A stretch of DNA of 64,000 bases from Chlorobiaceae bacterium (GCA_013334565.1 JAAXXI010000007.1:1-64000), one strand, 5' to 3'. Numbered from the stretch's first letter, positions 41,638 to 53,132 are shown. Numbers and translations: made by a program. The notes: generated by a model not told the origin, from the letters alone.

Positions 41638-43857
41638 TTGACGGATTTTCTGAACGAACTCAACGAGGTGCAGCGCGGCGCCGTGACGGCGACTTCCGGG
41701 CCTGTGATGGTGCTTGCCGGGGCAGGTTCCGGCAAGACCAGGGTCATCACTTACCGGATAGCTTACCTGATCAGGAACGAAGGGGTATCACCCGCCAACA
41801 TCCTGGCCCTGACCTTCACCAACAAGGCTGCAGGTGAGATGCGCCACCGCGTCGATTCCCTGCTTCGCCACGGCAGCGCCGGGGGGTTGTGGATAGGCAC
41901 GTTCCATTCGATTTTCGCCCGCCTGCTGCGCAATTACATCGACCTTCTCGGGTTCAGCCGCAACTTCACCATTTTCGATGCCGATGACAGCAAGAGCCTG
42001 ATCCGGCAGTCGATGACCGATCTCAACATTTCCCACGACTCGGTCCCGGTCAATACCATCCAGGGAATCATCAGCCGGGCGAAAAACAGTTTCATCAAGC
42101 CGGGCGAGTTCCAGCGCAGCGCCGGGGATTACAACCAGCAGAAGGCGGCGGTCATTTACGAACATTACGACCGGAAGCTGAAGGAAAACAACGCCCTCGA
42201 TTTCGATGACCTGCTCATCAAGCCGATCGAACTGTTCAACCAGTTTCCGAGGGTGCTCGAAGAGCTGCAGGATATGTTCCATTACATTCTGATCGACGAG
42301 TACCAGGATACCAACCGCGCCCAGTACCTTGCCGCGAAAATGCTCGGCGCGCGACGCCGGAACATCTTCGTCGTGGGCGACGACGCGCAGTCGATCTATT
42401 CGTGGCGTGGCGCCGACATCACCAACATCCTGAACTTCCAGGACGATTACAAGGAAGCGAAGACCTTCAAGCTGATCGAAAACTACCGCAGCACGGGCAA
42501 CATCCTGAAAGCCGCCAACAGCGTCATCAGCCGCAATGTCAGGCAGATCCGCAAAGAGCTGGTCTCCCATCGGAACACCGGTGAGCCGCTGACGCTGATG
42601 GAAGCGCAGGACGAGCGGCGGGAAGCCGAAAAAGTCGGGGAGCGCATCAATTCGCTGCGCATGAAACAGGGTTATGAATACAGTGCCTTCGCCGTGTTCT
42701 ACCGGACCAATGCGCAGTCGAGGGTGATCGAGGATATCATGCGCCGGCTGCGCATTCCCTACAGGATCTTCGGAAGCGTTTCGTTCTACAAACGCAAGGA
42801 GATCAAGGACGCCGTGGCTTATCTCCGCTTTATCCTCAACGACCGCGATACCGAATCGCTGCTGCGGATACTGAATTTCCCGCCGAGGAAAATAGGGGAT
42901 GTCAGCGTCGCCCGCCTGAGGGAGTTCGCCGAGGAGAAAGGCATCTCGCTCTACGAGGCGATAAAGCGTGCCGAAGAGGGCGGTTTCCAGCAGCGCCTCG
43001 TCAACGCGCTCGCTTCTTTTGCCGGTGTTATCGACAAGCTCGAATCAATGGCGGAAACCGCAACAGTCTACGAAGTCCTTTCGGAGCTGTTCACCCTGAC
43101 CTCGATACCCCTTCTGCTCCAGGCCGAGAACACTGCGGAGTCGCTGGCCCGGTATGAAAACCTGCTGGAACTGCTTTCGATGGCGAGGGATTTTTCCGAT
43201 CATAACCCTGACGGCAGCTCTCTCCGGGATTTCCTTGAAAATATTTCCCTCGCCTCGAACTACGACGAGGCCCAGGATTCGGACAACTATGTTTCGCTGA
43301 TGACGGTGCATGCGGCGAAAGGCCTCGAGTTCCCCGTCGTGTTCATCACGGGCCTCGAAGAGAAGCTCTTTCCGCTCAACGCTTACGAGCCGGAACAGCT
43401 CGAGGAGGAGCGCCGACTTTTCTACGTGGCCATGACGAGGGCGCAGGAGAAGATTTTCCTTTCATGGGCCCAGACCCGTTATCAGTACGGCCAGCCCCAT
43501 TACTGCCTGAAATCGATGTTTATCGGTGAAATTGACGCGTCGATCGTCCAGAAGGAGAGCGGTGCCTACCTGTCCGATATCCAGGCAAAGGAACGGCAGG
43601 GCGGCCAGCCCGTCTCCCGTCCGGAACTTGCTCGGAGGCAGGACCTGGCGGCAGCCCCTTCCGCTCCTGAAAGCAGGCCGAAACCACAGGCGGCAGGCAT
43701 CCGAAAGGGAACGATGGTGCATCATGCGGTGTTCGGCTCCGGGACCGTGCTCGATGTCCAGGGTACCGGCGCGAAGCAGAAAGTCAGGATACAGTTCAGG
43801 AGCGCGGGAGAAAAGACGCTGATGGTCCAGTATGCCAATCTTACGGTCCAGAGGTGA
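41638..43857 (+). CDS. UvrD/PcrA-type DNA helicase
   Basis: About 739 residues. Superfamily 1 motifs in order: Q-motif LNEVQRGAV, Walker A VLAGAGSGKTRVITYR, Ia ILALTFTNKAA, II YILIDEYQDTN, III FVVGDDAQSIYSWRGAD, IV ENYRSTGNI, V VSLMTVHAAKGLEFPVVFITG, VI EERRLFYVAMTRAQEKIFLSWA. The C-terminal tail has the short PcrA/UvrD Tudor-like element (MVHHAVFGSGTVLDVQG). It unwinds DNA in repair and replication restart. The start is uncertain: TTG at 41638 fits the family, but the frame is open back to GTG 41431. Confidence 0.93.
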   Translation: MTDFLNELNEVQRGAVTATSGPVMVLAGAGSGKTRVITYRIAYLIRNEGVSPANILALTFTNKAAGEMRHRVDSLLRHGSAGGLWIGTFHSIFARLLRNYIDLLGFSRNFTIFDADDSKSLIRQSMTDLNISHDSVPVNTIQGIISRAKNSFIKPGEFQRSAGDYNQQKAAVIYEHYDRKLKENNALDFDDLLIKPIELFNQFPRVLEELQDMFHYILIDEYQDTNRAQYLAAKMLGARRRNIFVVGDDAQSIYSWRGADITNILNFQDDYKEAKTFKLIENYRSTGNILKAANSVISRNVRQIRKELVSHRNTGEPLTLMEAQDERREAEKVGERINSLRMKQGYEYSAFAVFYRTNAQSRVIEDIMRRLRIPYRIFGSVSFYKRKEIKDAVAYLRFILNDRDTESLLRILNFPPRKIGDVSVARLREFAEEKGISLYEAIKRAEEGGFQQRLVNALASFAGVIDKLESMAETATVYEVLSELFTLTSIPLLLQAENTAESLARYENLLELLSMARDFSDHNPDGSSLRDFLENISLASNYDEAQDSDNYVSLMTVHAAKGLEFPVVFITGLEEKLFPLNAYEPEQLEEERRLFYVAMTRAQEKIFLSWAQTRYQYGQPHYCLKSMFIGEIDASIVQKESGAYLSDIQAKERQGGQPVSRPELARRQDLAAAPSAPESRPKPQAAGIRKGTMVHHAVFGSGTVLDVQGTGAKQKVRIQFRSAGEKTLMVQYANLTVQR

Positions 43858-43898
43858 AATGCATTGAGATGCGTATCACGTAAAACAAAAGCAGCAGC

Positions 43899-44930
43899 AT
43901 GAGGATCCTATTCGGTGTGCAGGGAACGGGTAACGGCCATATCAGCCGGAGCAGGGAACTGGTCCGCAGGCTGAAGGAGGACGGCCACGATATCGAAGTC
44001 ATCATAAGCGGACGCAAGGAGAGCGAGCTCAGGGAAATCGAGGTGTTCAGCCCCTACCGGGTCATGAAGGGGATGACGCTCGTGACCTACAAGGGGAAGA
44101 TGAACTATATCGAGACCATGTTCCAGCTCGATCTCAGCCGCCTGATGGCTGATGTCCTGACCCTCGACACGTTGGGCATCGACCTCGTCATCACCGATTT
44201 CGAGCCGGTCAGCTCGATGGCCGCAAGGCTGCGGAACATCCCCTCGATGGGGTTCGGTCACCAGTACGCTTTCAAGTACAACATTCCCTTCGCACGGGGC
44301 AATGTCTTCGAGAAATACACTCTGTTGAATTTTGCGCCCGCCCGCTATAATGCCGGGTTGCACTGGAGCGATTTCGGGCAGCCTATCTTTCCGCCGGTCA
44401 TTCCGGCATCCCTCTACGAACAGGATGTCCTGCTCCGCGTCCAGGGCAAGATACTCGTCTACCTGCCCTTCGAGGAGGTCGAGGATGTCACCGCGTTCAC
44501 CAGGCCTTTCAGCGGTTACGAATTCTACATCTACGGCAAGGTCAGCGAAGCGGGCGACGAGGGCCACCTGCACTACCGCACCTATTCGCGGGAAGGGTTC
44601 CTGCGTGATCTCATGGAATCCGACGGGGTGGTCTGCAATGCCGGGTTCGAGCTTCCGGGTGAAGCGCTCCATCTCGGAAAAAAACTTCTCCTCAGGCCTC
44701 TTGACGGCCAGATCGAACAGGAATCGAACGCTCTCGCCATGGACCAACTCCACTACGGCATGGTCATGCACGCGCTCGACCGCAGCGTACTTGACGAATG
44801 GCTGAAAAGGCCCTGCAGGGAGCCGTTGAACTATTCCAGGACGGTGGATTATATTGCTGAATGGATAAAAAGCGGGCACTGGGGAGATCTGACGAAATAT
44901 ACCCAGGCAGCCTGGAGCGAAAAGCCTTAA
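43899..44930 (+). CDS. MJ1255/VC2487-family glycosyltransferase
   Basis: 343 residues, MurG/GT28-like fold. The glycine loop FGVQGTGNGHISRSRELVRRL is the signature of the MJ1255/VC2487 family, followed by DLVITDFEPVSSMAARL and FGHQYAFKYN. The C-terminal nucleotide-sugar part has DGVVCNAGFELPGEALHLGKKLLLRP, where E in GFELPxEAL is typical of GT28-type donors. Cytosolic or membrane-associated; probable lipid or surface glycan role, substrate unknown. Downstream genes follow within 12-21 bases on the same strand. Confidence 0.85.
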   Translation: MRILFGVQGTGNGHISRSRELVRRLKEDGHDIEVIISGRKESELREIEVFSPYRVMKGMTLVTYKGKMNYIETMFQLDLSRLMADVLTLDTLGIDLVITDFEPVSSMAARLRNIPSMGFGHQYAFKYNIPFARGNVFEKYTLLNFAPARYNAGLHWSDFGQPIFPPVIPASLYEQDVLLRVQGKILVYLPFEEVEDVTAFTRPFSGYEFYIYGKVSEAGDEGHLHYRTYSREGFLRDLMESDGVVCNAGFELPGEALHLGKKLLLRPLDGQIEQESNALAMDQLHYGMVMHALDRSVLDEWLKRPCREPLNYSRTVDYIAEWIKSGHWGDLTKYTQAAWSEKP

Positions 44931-44942
44931 CCACGATACCGC

Positions 44943-45521
44943 ATGCTTTTCAGGGATCTTGTAACAAGGGGCCGGAACTACGTGAAATTCGACGGCTCCC
45001 TTGCCGTTCCGGATGAGCTGCTGCGTTCCCTTGTGGAGCTTGCCTGCTATGTTCCTTCCCGGGGCAACCTCCAGCCGCTCAAATACCTCCCGGTCACAGA
45101 CCCCGCGGATACCGCTGCGCTCGTATCGATGCTTCTCCCTGAAGGATCTTTCGCCGGGTGGTCGGGCATGCCGGAAAGCGAGCGCCCGACTGCCTTCATC
45201 ATCATGTTCGGTGACCTTTGCCTCGGCAGCGATTTCGGCATGGACAGCGGCATTGCCGCACAGGCTATCCTGCTCGGAGCCACCGATGCCGGATTTGGTG
45301 GCAGTATCATATCATCTTTCGACAGGGAAGGGGTGAACAATCATTTCGGGATTCCTTCCCTTTTTCTCCCCCTGCTTGTCATTGCGCTCGGAAAACCGGC
45401 GGAAACCGTGGTCATCGAGCAGATGTCCGAAGACGATCCGGTCGGCAGCCGCACCGATGCCAACGGTATCAGGCGCATTCCCAAACGTGTTCCGGAAGAT
45501 GTCCTTCTCAAGTCCCGCTGA
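44943..45521 (+). CDS. nitroreductase-family FMN protein
   Basis: 192 residues. ACYVPSRGNLQPLKYLPV is the FMN-binding opening (S-x-x-N-x-Q-P of nitroreductases), FGMDSGIAAQAILLGATDAGFGG the central helix, and IALGKPAET the C-terminal motif. Such enzymes reduce nitro groups, quinones or flavins with NAD(P)H. Starts 12 bases after the glycosyltransferase gene. Physiological substrate unknown. Confidence 0.88.
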   Translation: MLFRDLVTRGRNYVKFDGSLAVPDELLRSLVELACYVPSRGNLQPLKYLPVTDPADTAALVSMLLPEGSFAGWSGMPESERPTAFIIMFGDLCLGSDFGMDSGIAAQAILLGATDAGFGGSIISSFDREGVNNHFGIPSLFLPLLVIALGKPAETVVIEQMSEDDPVGSRTDANGIRRIPKRVPEDVLLKSR

Positions 45522-45542
45522 TCGGGGCAACCTTATCTTGCC

Positions 45543-46142
45543 ATGATCCGTATCGATGAACTGCTCAAGGCGTACCGGCTCGGGTATTTTCCCATGGCGA
45601 ACCCGGAAGACGGCAAGCTCTACTGGTGCCAGCCGCATAACCGGGCTGTTTTCCCCCTTGACAGCTACAAGCCTTCTCGCCAGGTGAAGCGGGTGATCAG
45701 AAACAACGAATACACGGTCACCATCGACAAAGCGTTCGACAGCGTTATCAGGCAATGCGCGGCACCCAGGAGAAACGACAGCAACACCTGGATTTCCGAT
45801 GATATCGTCGAAGCCTATCTCATGCTGCACACTCTCGGTGTGGCGCACAGTTTCGAATGCTGGCACGAGGGGGAACTTGCCGGGGGACTTTACGGGGTCG
45901 CGATGGGCGCCGCGTTTTTCGGGGAGTCGATGTTTTTCCGCCGTGCCTATGCCTCCCAGGTTGCCTTCGACAGTCTTGTTAGCCATTTGAGACAGAAAGG
46001 CTACCTTCTCCTTGACGCTCAGATCATGAACCCCCACCTCGAGAAGCTCGGAGCAGTGGAAATCACCCATGAAGAGTATATGCGCCGGCTCCTGCCTGCG
46101 CTGAAGAAAAAGATTGTGTTTCTCGAAGCAGGGGAAATGTGA
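45543..46142 (+). CDS. aat: leucyl/phenylalanyl-tRNA-protein transferase
   Basis: 199 residues. LGYFPMANPEDGKLYWCQPHNRAVFPL, WISDDIVEAYLMLHTLGVAHSFECW and GLYGVAMGAAFFGESMFFRRAYASQVAF are the family signatures. It adds Leu or Phe to N-terminal Arg/Lys of proteins, marking them for ClpSAP in the N-end rule pathway. Separated by 21 bases from the nitroreductase gene. Confidence 0.95.
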   Translation: MIRIDELLKAYRLGYFPMANPEDGKLYWCQPHNRAVFPLDSYKPSRQVKRVIRNNEYTVTIDKAFDSVIRQCAAPRRNDSNTWISDDIVEAYLMLHTLGVAHSFECWHEGELAGGLYGVAMGAAFFGESMFFRRAYASQVAFDSLVSHLRQKGYLLLDAQIMNPHLEKLGAVEITHEEYMRRLLPALKKKIVFLEAGEM

Positions 46143-46223
46143 TACTTTCTTAAATTACGGTTCTGATTCTCCTGTGGGGGAAGGCCTAATCACGATCATT
46201 GACCTTTAACAGCGGAGTTTTTT

Positions 46224-47525
46224 ATGTCGTCGAGGGATTTAACGGAAAACGAACTGCAGACAAGAGTTATCATCTATTCGGGCAAGGGAGGGACCGGCAA
46301 GACCACGATTTCCTCCTGCACTGCCGTCGCACTGGCCAGGCAGAACAAGAAGGTCCTCATCATGTCTTCTGACCCTGCGCACTCTCTTTCGGATGTTTTC
46401 AACATGAAAATAAGCCGCAACGAGCCCCAGAAAATCGAACACAACCTTTACGGGCTCGAAGTCGATACCATCCACGAGCTGAAGAAAAATATGTCCGGGT
46501 TCCAGAAATTCGTTTCTTCCTCATACAAGAACAAGGGGATCGATTCCGGAATGGCAACCGAGCTGACCACCCAGCCCGGCCTCGACGAAATCTTCGCGCT
46601 CAGCCGCCTTCTTGACGAGGCGCAGTCCGGCAGGTGGGATACCGTCGTGCTCGACACATCCCCGACCGGCAACACCCTTCGCCTGCTCGCCTATCCCGAG
46701 ATCATCATCGGCGGCAACATGGGCAAGCAGTTTTTCAAGCTCTACAAGAGCATGTCTTCCATCGCGAGGCCGCTGAGCGGCAACTCCATACCCGACGACG
46801 ATTTTTTCAACGAGGTCAACCTGCTGCTCAAGCAGATGGAGGATATCAACAAATTCATCCTCAGCCCGGAAGTCACGTTCCGCCTCGTCCTGAACCCGGA
46901 GAAACTGTCCATCCTCGAAACCAAGCGCGCCTATACCTTCGTGCACCTCTACGGTATCAATATCGACGGGATCGTCATCAACAAGATCCTGCCGACATCG
47001 AAGACCGTCGGAGAATACTTCGAGTTCTGGGCCGACCTGCACAGCCGTTACCTCATGGAGATCGACAACTCATTTTATCCGACCCCGGTTTTCCGCTGCC
47101 ACCTCCAGAGGACCGAACCGATCGGCCCCGACGCCCTTCACGATATCAGCCGCAAGGTGTTCGGCGAACAGTCGCCCGACAAGATTTTCTACACCGGCAA
47201 GAACTTCTGGATCGAGAGCAAGAAAAATGCCCTCACCGAAGACCATCGTGAAATCCTCTGCATCAAGATTCCTTTTCTCAAGGATGTCGAGGAGGTTTCC
47301 GTCGAGCGCATGGGCACCGATATTGTCGTGACCATCGACCGTGCGCAGCGCATCATTACCCTTCCGAGGGCGCTCTACAGCCTCGAAATGGAAAAATTCT
47401 ACCGCGAGGACAACCTCCTCAGGGTTGTTTTCAAGGACACTCCGGCAGACAAGGAGGAGAGCGAGTTGAGCGTGAACAAGAACGTGCTCGACAAGCTGCG
47501 TTCGATGAGGAAAATGAAGATATAA
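46224..47525 (+). CDS. ArsA/GET3-family ATPase
   Basis: 433 residues. Deviant Walker A IYSGKGGTGKTTISSCTAVALA, switch I MSSDPAHSLSDVF, and LDTSPTGNTLRLL (switch II) identify the anion-pumping ATPase family; the single ATPase domain is followed by a C-terminal extension (about 330-433) with ITLPRALYSLEMEKF as in bacterial ArsA-like proteins carrying an Hsp20-like (ArsA_HSP20) domain. No ArsB or arsenic genes are nearby. Green sulfur bacteria carry several such ATPases of unclear role; membrane-protein targeting is one possibility. Confidence 0.88.
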   Translation: MSSRDLTENELQTRVIIYSGKGGTGKTTISSCTAVALARQNKKVLIMSSDPAHSLSDVFNMKISRNEPQKIEHNLYGLEVDTIHELKKNMSGFQKFVSSSYKNKGIDSGMATELTTQPGLDEIFALSRLLDEAQSGRWDTVVLDTSPTGNTLRLLAYPEIIIGGNMGKQFFKLYKSMSSIARPLSGNSIPDDDFFNEVNLLLKQMEDINKFILSPEVTFRLVLNPEKLSILETKRAYTFVHLYGINIDGIVINKILPTSKTVGEYFEFWADLHSRYLMEIDNSFYPTPVFRCHLQRTEPIGPDALHDISRKVFGEQSPDKIFYTGKNFWIESKKNALTEDHREILCIKIPFLKDVEEVSVERMGTDIVVTIDRAQRIITLPRALYSLEMEKFYREDNLLRVVFKDTPADKEESELSVNKNVLDKLRSMRKMKI

Positions 47526-47661
47526 CCATGGCAAAGGTTGATCGGGAGGAGAAAAATTGCAGGGAAACTGTTTAAGTTTTCACGCCAATCTCGTATCTTC
47601 ATTGTTTTAATATTTGAAAAGGCTGTCAGCCCCAATTTCTGTCAAAGAAGAAGCATATATC

Positions 47662-48543
47662 ATGTCCGAGAAAGCGCACTATGGTTTGTTGAAAGGGAAA
47701 AAAGGCATTATTTTCGGCCCTCTCGATGAGAGCAGTATCGGCTGGCAGATAGCCCTGCATGCTTATCAGGAAGGTGCACAGATCGCTATATCGAACGTCG
47801 CTGCGGCCATGCGCTTCGGTAAAATTGATGAACTTGCGGCACTGTGCGGCAATGCGCCGGTGATCCAGTGTGACGCGTCGAAAAACGAAGATGTCGAAAG
47901 CTGCTTCATTGAACTGAAAGAGAAGCTCGGTCCCGTCGATTTTATCGTTCATTCGATCGGCATGTCGCAGAATATCCGCAAGCAGTTACCCTACGAAGAT
48001 CTCAACTACGAGTGGTTCATGAGGACTCTCGACGTTTCGGGCCTGTCGCTTCACCGTATTGTCTCCATAGCGCTCAAAAACGGAGCGATCAGTGACGGCG
48101 GCAGCATCCTCGCTCTTTCCTATATCGCTTCACAGCGGAACTACTGGACCTACTCGGACATGGGCGACGCGAAATCGCTGCTCGAGTCCATCGTCCGCAG
48201 TTACGGACCGAGGCTTGCAAGGAGGGGCATACGCATCAACACGATTTCACAGAGCCCGACCTACACGAAAGCCGGAAGCGGCATCCCGGGTTTTGAAAAG
48301 ATGTACGAATACAGCGACCTGATGTCTCCTCTCGGGAATGCCTCCGCAGAAGAGTGCGCAGAATACTCCATAACCCTGCTCAGCGATCTCACCAGAAAGG
48401 TGACCATGCAGAACCTTTTCCACGACGGCGGCTACAGTTCCATGGGTGCTACCATACCCATGATCAAGCTTGCCCACGAGGTGCTGACCGATTCGGAGCT
48501 GGCCGCAAGAGTAGGTCTCGATGAGTTTTATTCCTCACGGTAA
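47662..48543 (+). CDS. fabI: enoyl-[acyl-carrier-protein] reductase (NADH) FabI
   Basis: 293 residues. KKGIIFGPLDESSIGWQIALHAYQEG is the FabI N-terminal motif (S-I-x-W), FIVHSIGMS the NAD loop, and Y-S-D-M-G-D-A-K (within WTYSDMGDAKSLLESIVRSYGP) gives the catalytic Tyr-x6-Lys. INTISQSPTYTKAGSGIPGF follows. It performs the last reduction of each fatty-acid elongation cycle. Start at MSEKAHYGLLKG by family alignment. A strong terminator lies 80 bases after the stop. Confidence 0.94.
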   Translation: MSEKAHYGLLKGKKGIIFGPLDESSIGWQIALHAYQEGAQIAISNVAAAMRFGKIDELAALCGNAPVIQCDASKNEDVESCFIELKEKLGPVDFIVHSIGMSQNIRKQLPYEDLNYEWFMRTLDVSGLSLHRIVSIALKNGAISDGGSILALSYIASQRNYWTYSDMGDAKSLLESIVRSYGPRLARRGIRINTISQSPTYTKAGSGIPGFEKMYEYSDLMSPLGNASAEECAEYSITLLSDLTRKVTMQNLFHDGGYSSMGATIPMIKLAHEVLTDSELAARVGLDEFYSSR

Positions 48544-48625
48544 CCGTCAGCGGAACCGAGGTTGTAGCAGGTTTCCCTGTTATTATGTGATATTATCCGG
48601 CAATCGCCCGGAACTTGTCCGGGTC

Positions 48626-48670
48626 GCAGCTTTTCCTTTCCAATCCTTTTGACTGGACAGGAAAAGCTGC
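48626..48670 (+). terminator. terminator after fabI
   Basis: GCAGCTTTTCCT (48626-48637) pairs perfectly with AGGAAAAGCTGC (48659-48670), and TCCA/TGGA inside the loop can extend the stem. It is followed by CCCGGAGCCCTTTTT. The rest of the 394-base gap before icd holds a small CCGGA...TCCGG repeat and nothing coding that I trust. Confidence 0.8.
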
Positions 48671-48901
48671 CCGGAGCCCTTTTTCTCCAGCCTGTTTCTT
48701 TCATGCAGGCGGGTTTGCATTATTTTCTATAGAACATAAGCTGCGCCGAGGCCGCAGGGCGAAAGCCATCCGAACCCGCACAGTATAACCGTACCTGCGT
48801 GACGGCCGGTGTGCGCCTTTAAGTTTATGTGTTCGAGGTCCGGGAAGGCAGGTTTGCCGTCCATCCGTCCTGCCGGATCGTTCTGGTGTGATTCCAAATG
48901 A

Positions 48902-51163
<2,262 letters not shown>

Positions 51164-51181
51164 ATGGCATAGACAAATACA

Positions 51182-51213
51182 ACAGAAAACCCGGAGCGAT
51201 CCGGGCTTTCTGT
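51182..51213. terminator. bidirectional terminator between icd and the L,D-transpeptidase gene
   Basis: ACAGAAAACCCGGA (51182-51195) and TCCGGGCTTTCTGT (51200-51213) form a long stem with one mismatch and a GCGA tetraloop, followed by TTTT on the plus strand. It sits between two convergent stop codons. Confidence 0.9.
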
Positions 51214-51216
51214 TTT

Positions 51217-51876
51217 CTATCGATATCCCTTCGTTCCCGAAGTGTCGGCCCAGGCGTAAATGAACGCTCCACGAGAGAACTTCGCGACAATCTCTTCGAT
51301 CTCGGAGGGTGAAACGACGAAACAACCGTTGCTTCTGCCGATCATCGGACCGTTGAACGTCATCAGGTTGAGCAGGATATAGCCCTGTGAGACGTAGCTC
51401 GCCGAGTGCAGCACAATGTCCCGGACGAAAACGCTGTCGTTCAGCGCCGGTTCAAGACCTTCGAGCCGCATGGCTTTTCCGTGATCGCCATAATATGCGT
51501 CGAGCACCTTGTAGAGGCCGAGGCTGCTCATGTTCGACTGGGGAATGTTGGAGAATATCCGGGAATAGAGTTGCCCTGATTTTTTCCCGTGTGCTACCCG
51601 GTAAAACGTCTCGCTGCCGTTCGTCAGGTCAACGACAGCCATGCGTTCAACATATGACGGTTTGGAAAAATCCACGATCGCGATGGTGAGGGGCTGTTCT
51701 CCGGGATGCTGCGCGCGGTAGCGGCCAAGGGCGGCATAGGCAGCGCGGTAGGCTTCCGGGGATATTTTTTCAGGCGGCTGAAACAGACTGCTTCCTGCAA
51801 AAAGTAAAACCAATGCGAGGAAAGCCGTACCGAAGATTTTCACCGCCAGCCATTTACACGACACCTGTTTTTCCAT
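51217..51876 (-). CDS. L,D-transpeptidase catalytic-domain family protein (exported)
   Basis: 219 residues. N-terminal signal or anchor (WLAVKIFGTAFLALVLLFAGSS), then a YkuD_2-type domain: IAIVDFSKPSYVERMAVVDL, LYKVLDAYYGDHGKAMRLEGLE and, at the active site, MIGRSNGCFVVSP with the SNGC cysteine. This family (sometimes murein L,D-transpeptidase-like) is believed to act on peptidoglycan crosslinks, though few members have been tested. Stand-alone gene. Confidence 0.85.
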   Translation of the reverse strand: MEKQVSCKWLAVKIFGTAFLALVLLFAGSSLFQPPEKISPEAYRAAYAALGRYRAQHPGEQPLTIAIVDFSKPSYVERMAVVDLTNGSETFYRVAHGKKSGQLYSRIFSNIPQSNMSSLGLYKVLDAYYGDHGKAMRLEGLEPALNDSVFVRDIVLHSASYVSQGYILLNLMTFNGPMIGRSNGCFVVSPSEIEEIVAKFSRGAFIYAWADTSGTKGYR

Positions 51877-52061
51877 GGCATATGTGGATCATCATTTAAT
51901 CATTACTGCGGCAAGTAAAACTGTCAGTTTTGATGTGTAAAATAAATAGCCCTGATTTTGTCATTCTGAGTTTCCTGTACCCGGCCGCTAACGCAAACGG
52001 GCGATTCTTGCCTTCTGGTTTTTTTTACATCCTGCCTTTTCTTGTCATTCTGTCCTTTTTC

Positions 52062-52088
52062 TGTCATTCTGAACGAAGTGAAGAATCC
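52062..52088. repeat. copy of the TTCTGAACGAAGTGAAGAATCC dispersed motif family
   Basis: TGTCATTCTGAACGAAGTGA then AGAATCC is the reverse-complement half of the repeat seen at 24018-24055 and 52304-52350. It lies in the 586-base gene-free gap 51877-52462, which is a patchwork of such half-copies. Confidence 0.6.
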
Positions 52089-52135
52089 ATCATGGGCAAC
52101 GTCTGGAAATGGATGCTTCACTGCATTTCATTACG

Positions 52136-52167
52136 TTCAGCATGACATTATGGTTCGTCATGCTGAA
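52136..52167. repeat. perfect 11-bp hairpin in the repeat-rich gap
   Basis: TTCAGCATGAC (52136-52146) and GTCATGCTGAA (52157-52167) form an 11-bp stem with a ten-base loop. There is no T-run, and no gene end is nearby, so it fits a REP-like palindrome better than a terminator. Confidence 0.6.
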
Positions 52168-52235
52168 TCCACGGTTTCCGGTCGCTACCGCACACGGACC
52201 ATGAACAATAACCTCGTAAATTCTGGGCACCGTAT

Positions 52236-52366
52236 ATTCTGAATGTGGTACCTGTTCATGGAAAGCACAGCGAAGAATCCTTAAATTATTGTATAGAAAT
52301 CAAATGGATTCTTCATTTCGCTATGCTTCATTCACAATGACAGACCCGATGCATGGATTTCCCTGC
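52236..52366. repeat. second copy of the fold-back GGATTCTTC repeat
   Basis: CGAAGAATCC (52271-52280) is mirrored by GGATTCTTCATTTCG (52306-52320). From 52304 to 52366 the sequence follows 24018-24080 with roughly one difference in eight bases, ending with the shared CATGGATTTCC-x-TGCG. The outer arms are more degenerate than in the 24-kb copy. Confidence 0.65.
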
Positions 52367-52462
52367 GCTTTGTTGTTGCCTCAGTAATAACCTCGGTTAC
52401 GATTCATAAAAAGATACGGGATAATCCGGATCGTTTCCACCGGCTTTTGATGAGCGATGGTA

Positions 52463-53047
52463 TTATCCCGCTTTCCGACCGAGTTGTGAAGCCGTCTCAA
52501 GCCACTTCTGTCGCTGCTCGGGTGTTGATGTCCTGACGGGGCCGAATTCTGAAATGAAGACAGGCCGTATGCCGCAGAAATCGAGAATGGTTCGTTTCAT
52601 CTGGTTGTGGCCGGGCATTCGGTATATGAGACGATAGTACCAGGGCGGGGTATCCATCGTGACCAGCAGGCGGGCTGAACGTCCTGCAAGAAGACGTTCC
52701 CAGCGCAGAGCATGCGGATTGTTGAACTTGAAAGCGATTCCCGGCAGGAAGAGACGGTCGAAAAATCCCTTCAGCAGCGCGGGAGGTCCTCCCCACCAGA
52801 CAGGATAGACAAAAACAAGGTGACCGGCCTGAATGAGAGCCTCTTTGGCATCGAGCAGGTCTGGTTCGAGAGGCTGGACTTCACGATAACCTTTGTGCAG
52901 TACGGGATCGAAGCTGAGTTCGCCGAGGTCGATGCGGCTTACGGAATGTCCGGCATGGGCAGCCCCGGATTCGTAGGCAGAAGCGAGCGCTCCGCAGAAA
53001 CTTTCGCTGTCCGGATGAGCCTGGATAATCAGGAGTTTCTTTTCCAT
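52463..53047 (-). CDS. flavodoxin-fold NAD(P)H-dependent (quinone) oxidoreductase
   Basis: 194 residues. LLIIQAHPDSESFCGALA is the N-terminal FMN/FAD phosphate loop of the KefF/MdaB/NQO1 family; LVFVYPVWWGGPPALLKGFFDRLFLPGIAF is the diagnostic P-x-W-W-x-x-P-A-x-LKGxxDR segment; RLLVTMDTPPWYY follows. Such enzymes make two-electron reductions of quinones. The gene has a TATAAT-like box and a 16-bp palindrome upstream, implying regulated expression. No adjacent regulator gene. Confidence 0.88.
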   Translation of the reverse strand: MEKKLLIIQAHPDSESFCGALASAYESGAAHAGHSVSRIDLGELSFDPVLHKGYREVQPLEPDLLDAKEALIQAGHLVFVYPVWWGGPPALLKGFFDRLFLPGIAFKFNNPHALRWERLLAGRSARLLVTMDTPPWYYRLIYRMPGHNQMKRTILDFCGIRPVFISEFGPVRTSTPEQRQKWLETASQLGRKAG

Positions 53048-53097
53048 ATTGGGTGCCCCTGAATGGATTATGGCCTCTGGTCGGGCCTCAGTTTAAG

Positions 53098-53132
53098 ATT
53101 ATAATAACAAAACAGGTATCACGATCGTGATA
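53098..53132 (-). promoter_or_regulatory. promoter with perfect 16-bp palindrome ahead of the oxidoreductase gene
   Basis: Read on the minus strand, a perfect TATAAT (53098-53103) lies about 50 bases upstream of the start codon. TATCACGATCGTGATA (53117-53132) is a perfect palindrome sitting where the -35 box would be. No good -35 hexamer is present, which suits an activator site or a repressor operator. The plus-strand thioredoxin-like gene is divergent, 180 bases away. Confidence 0.55.
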
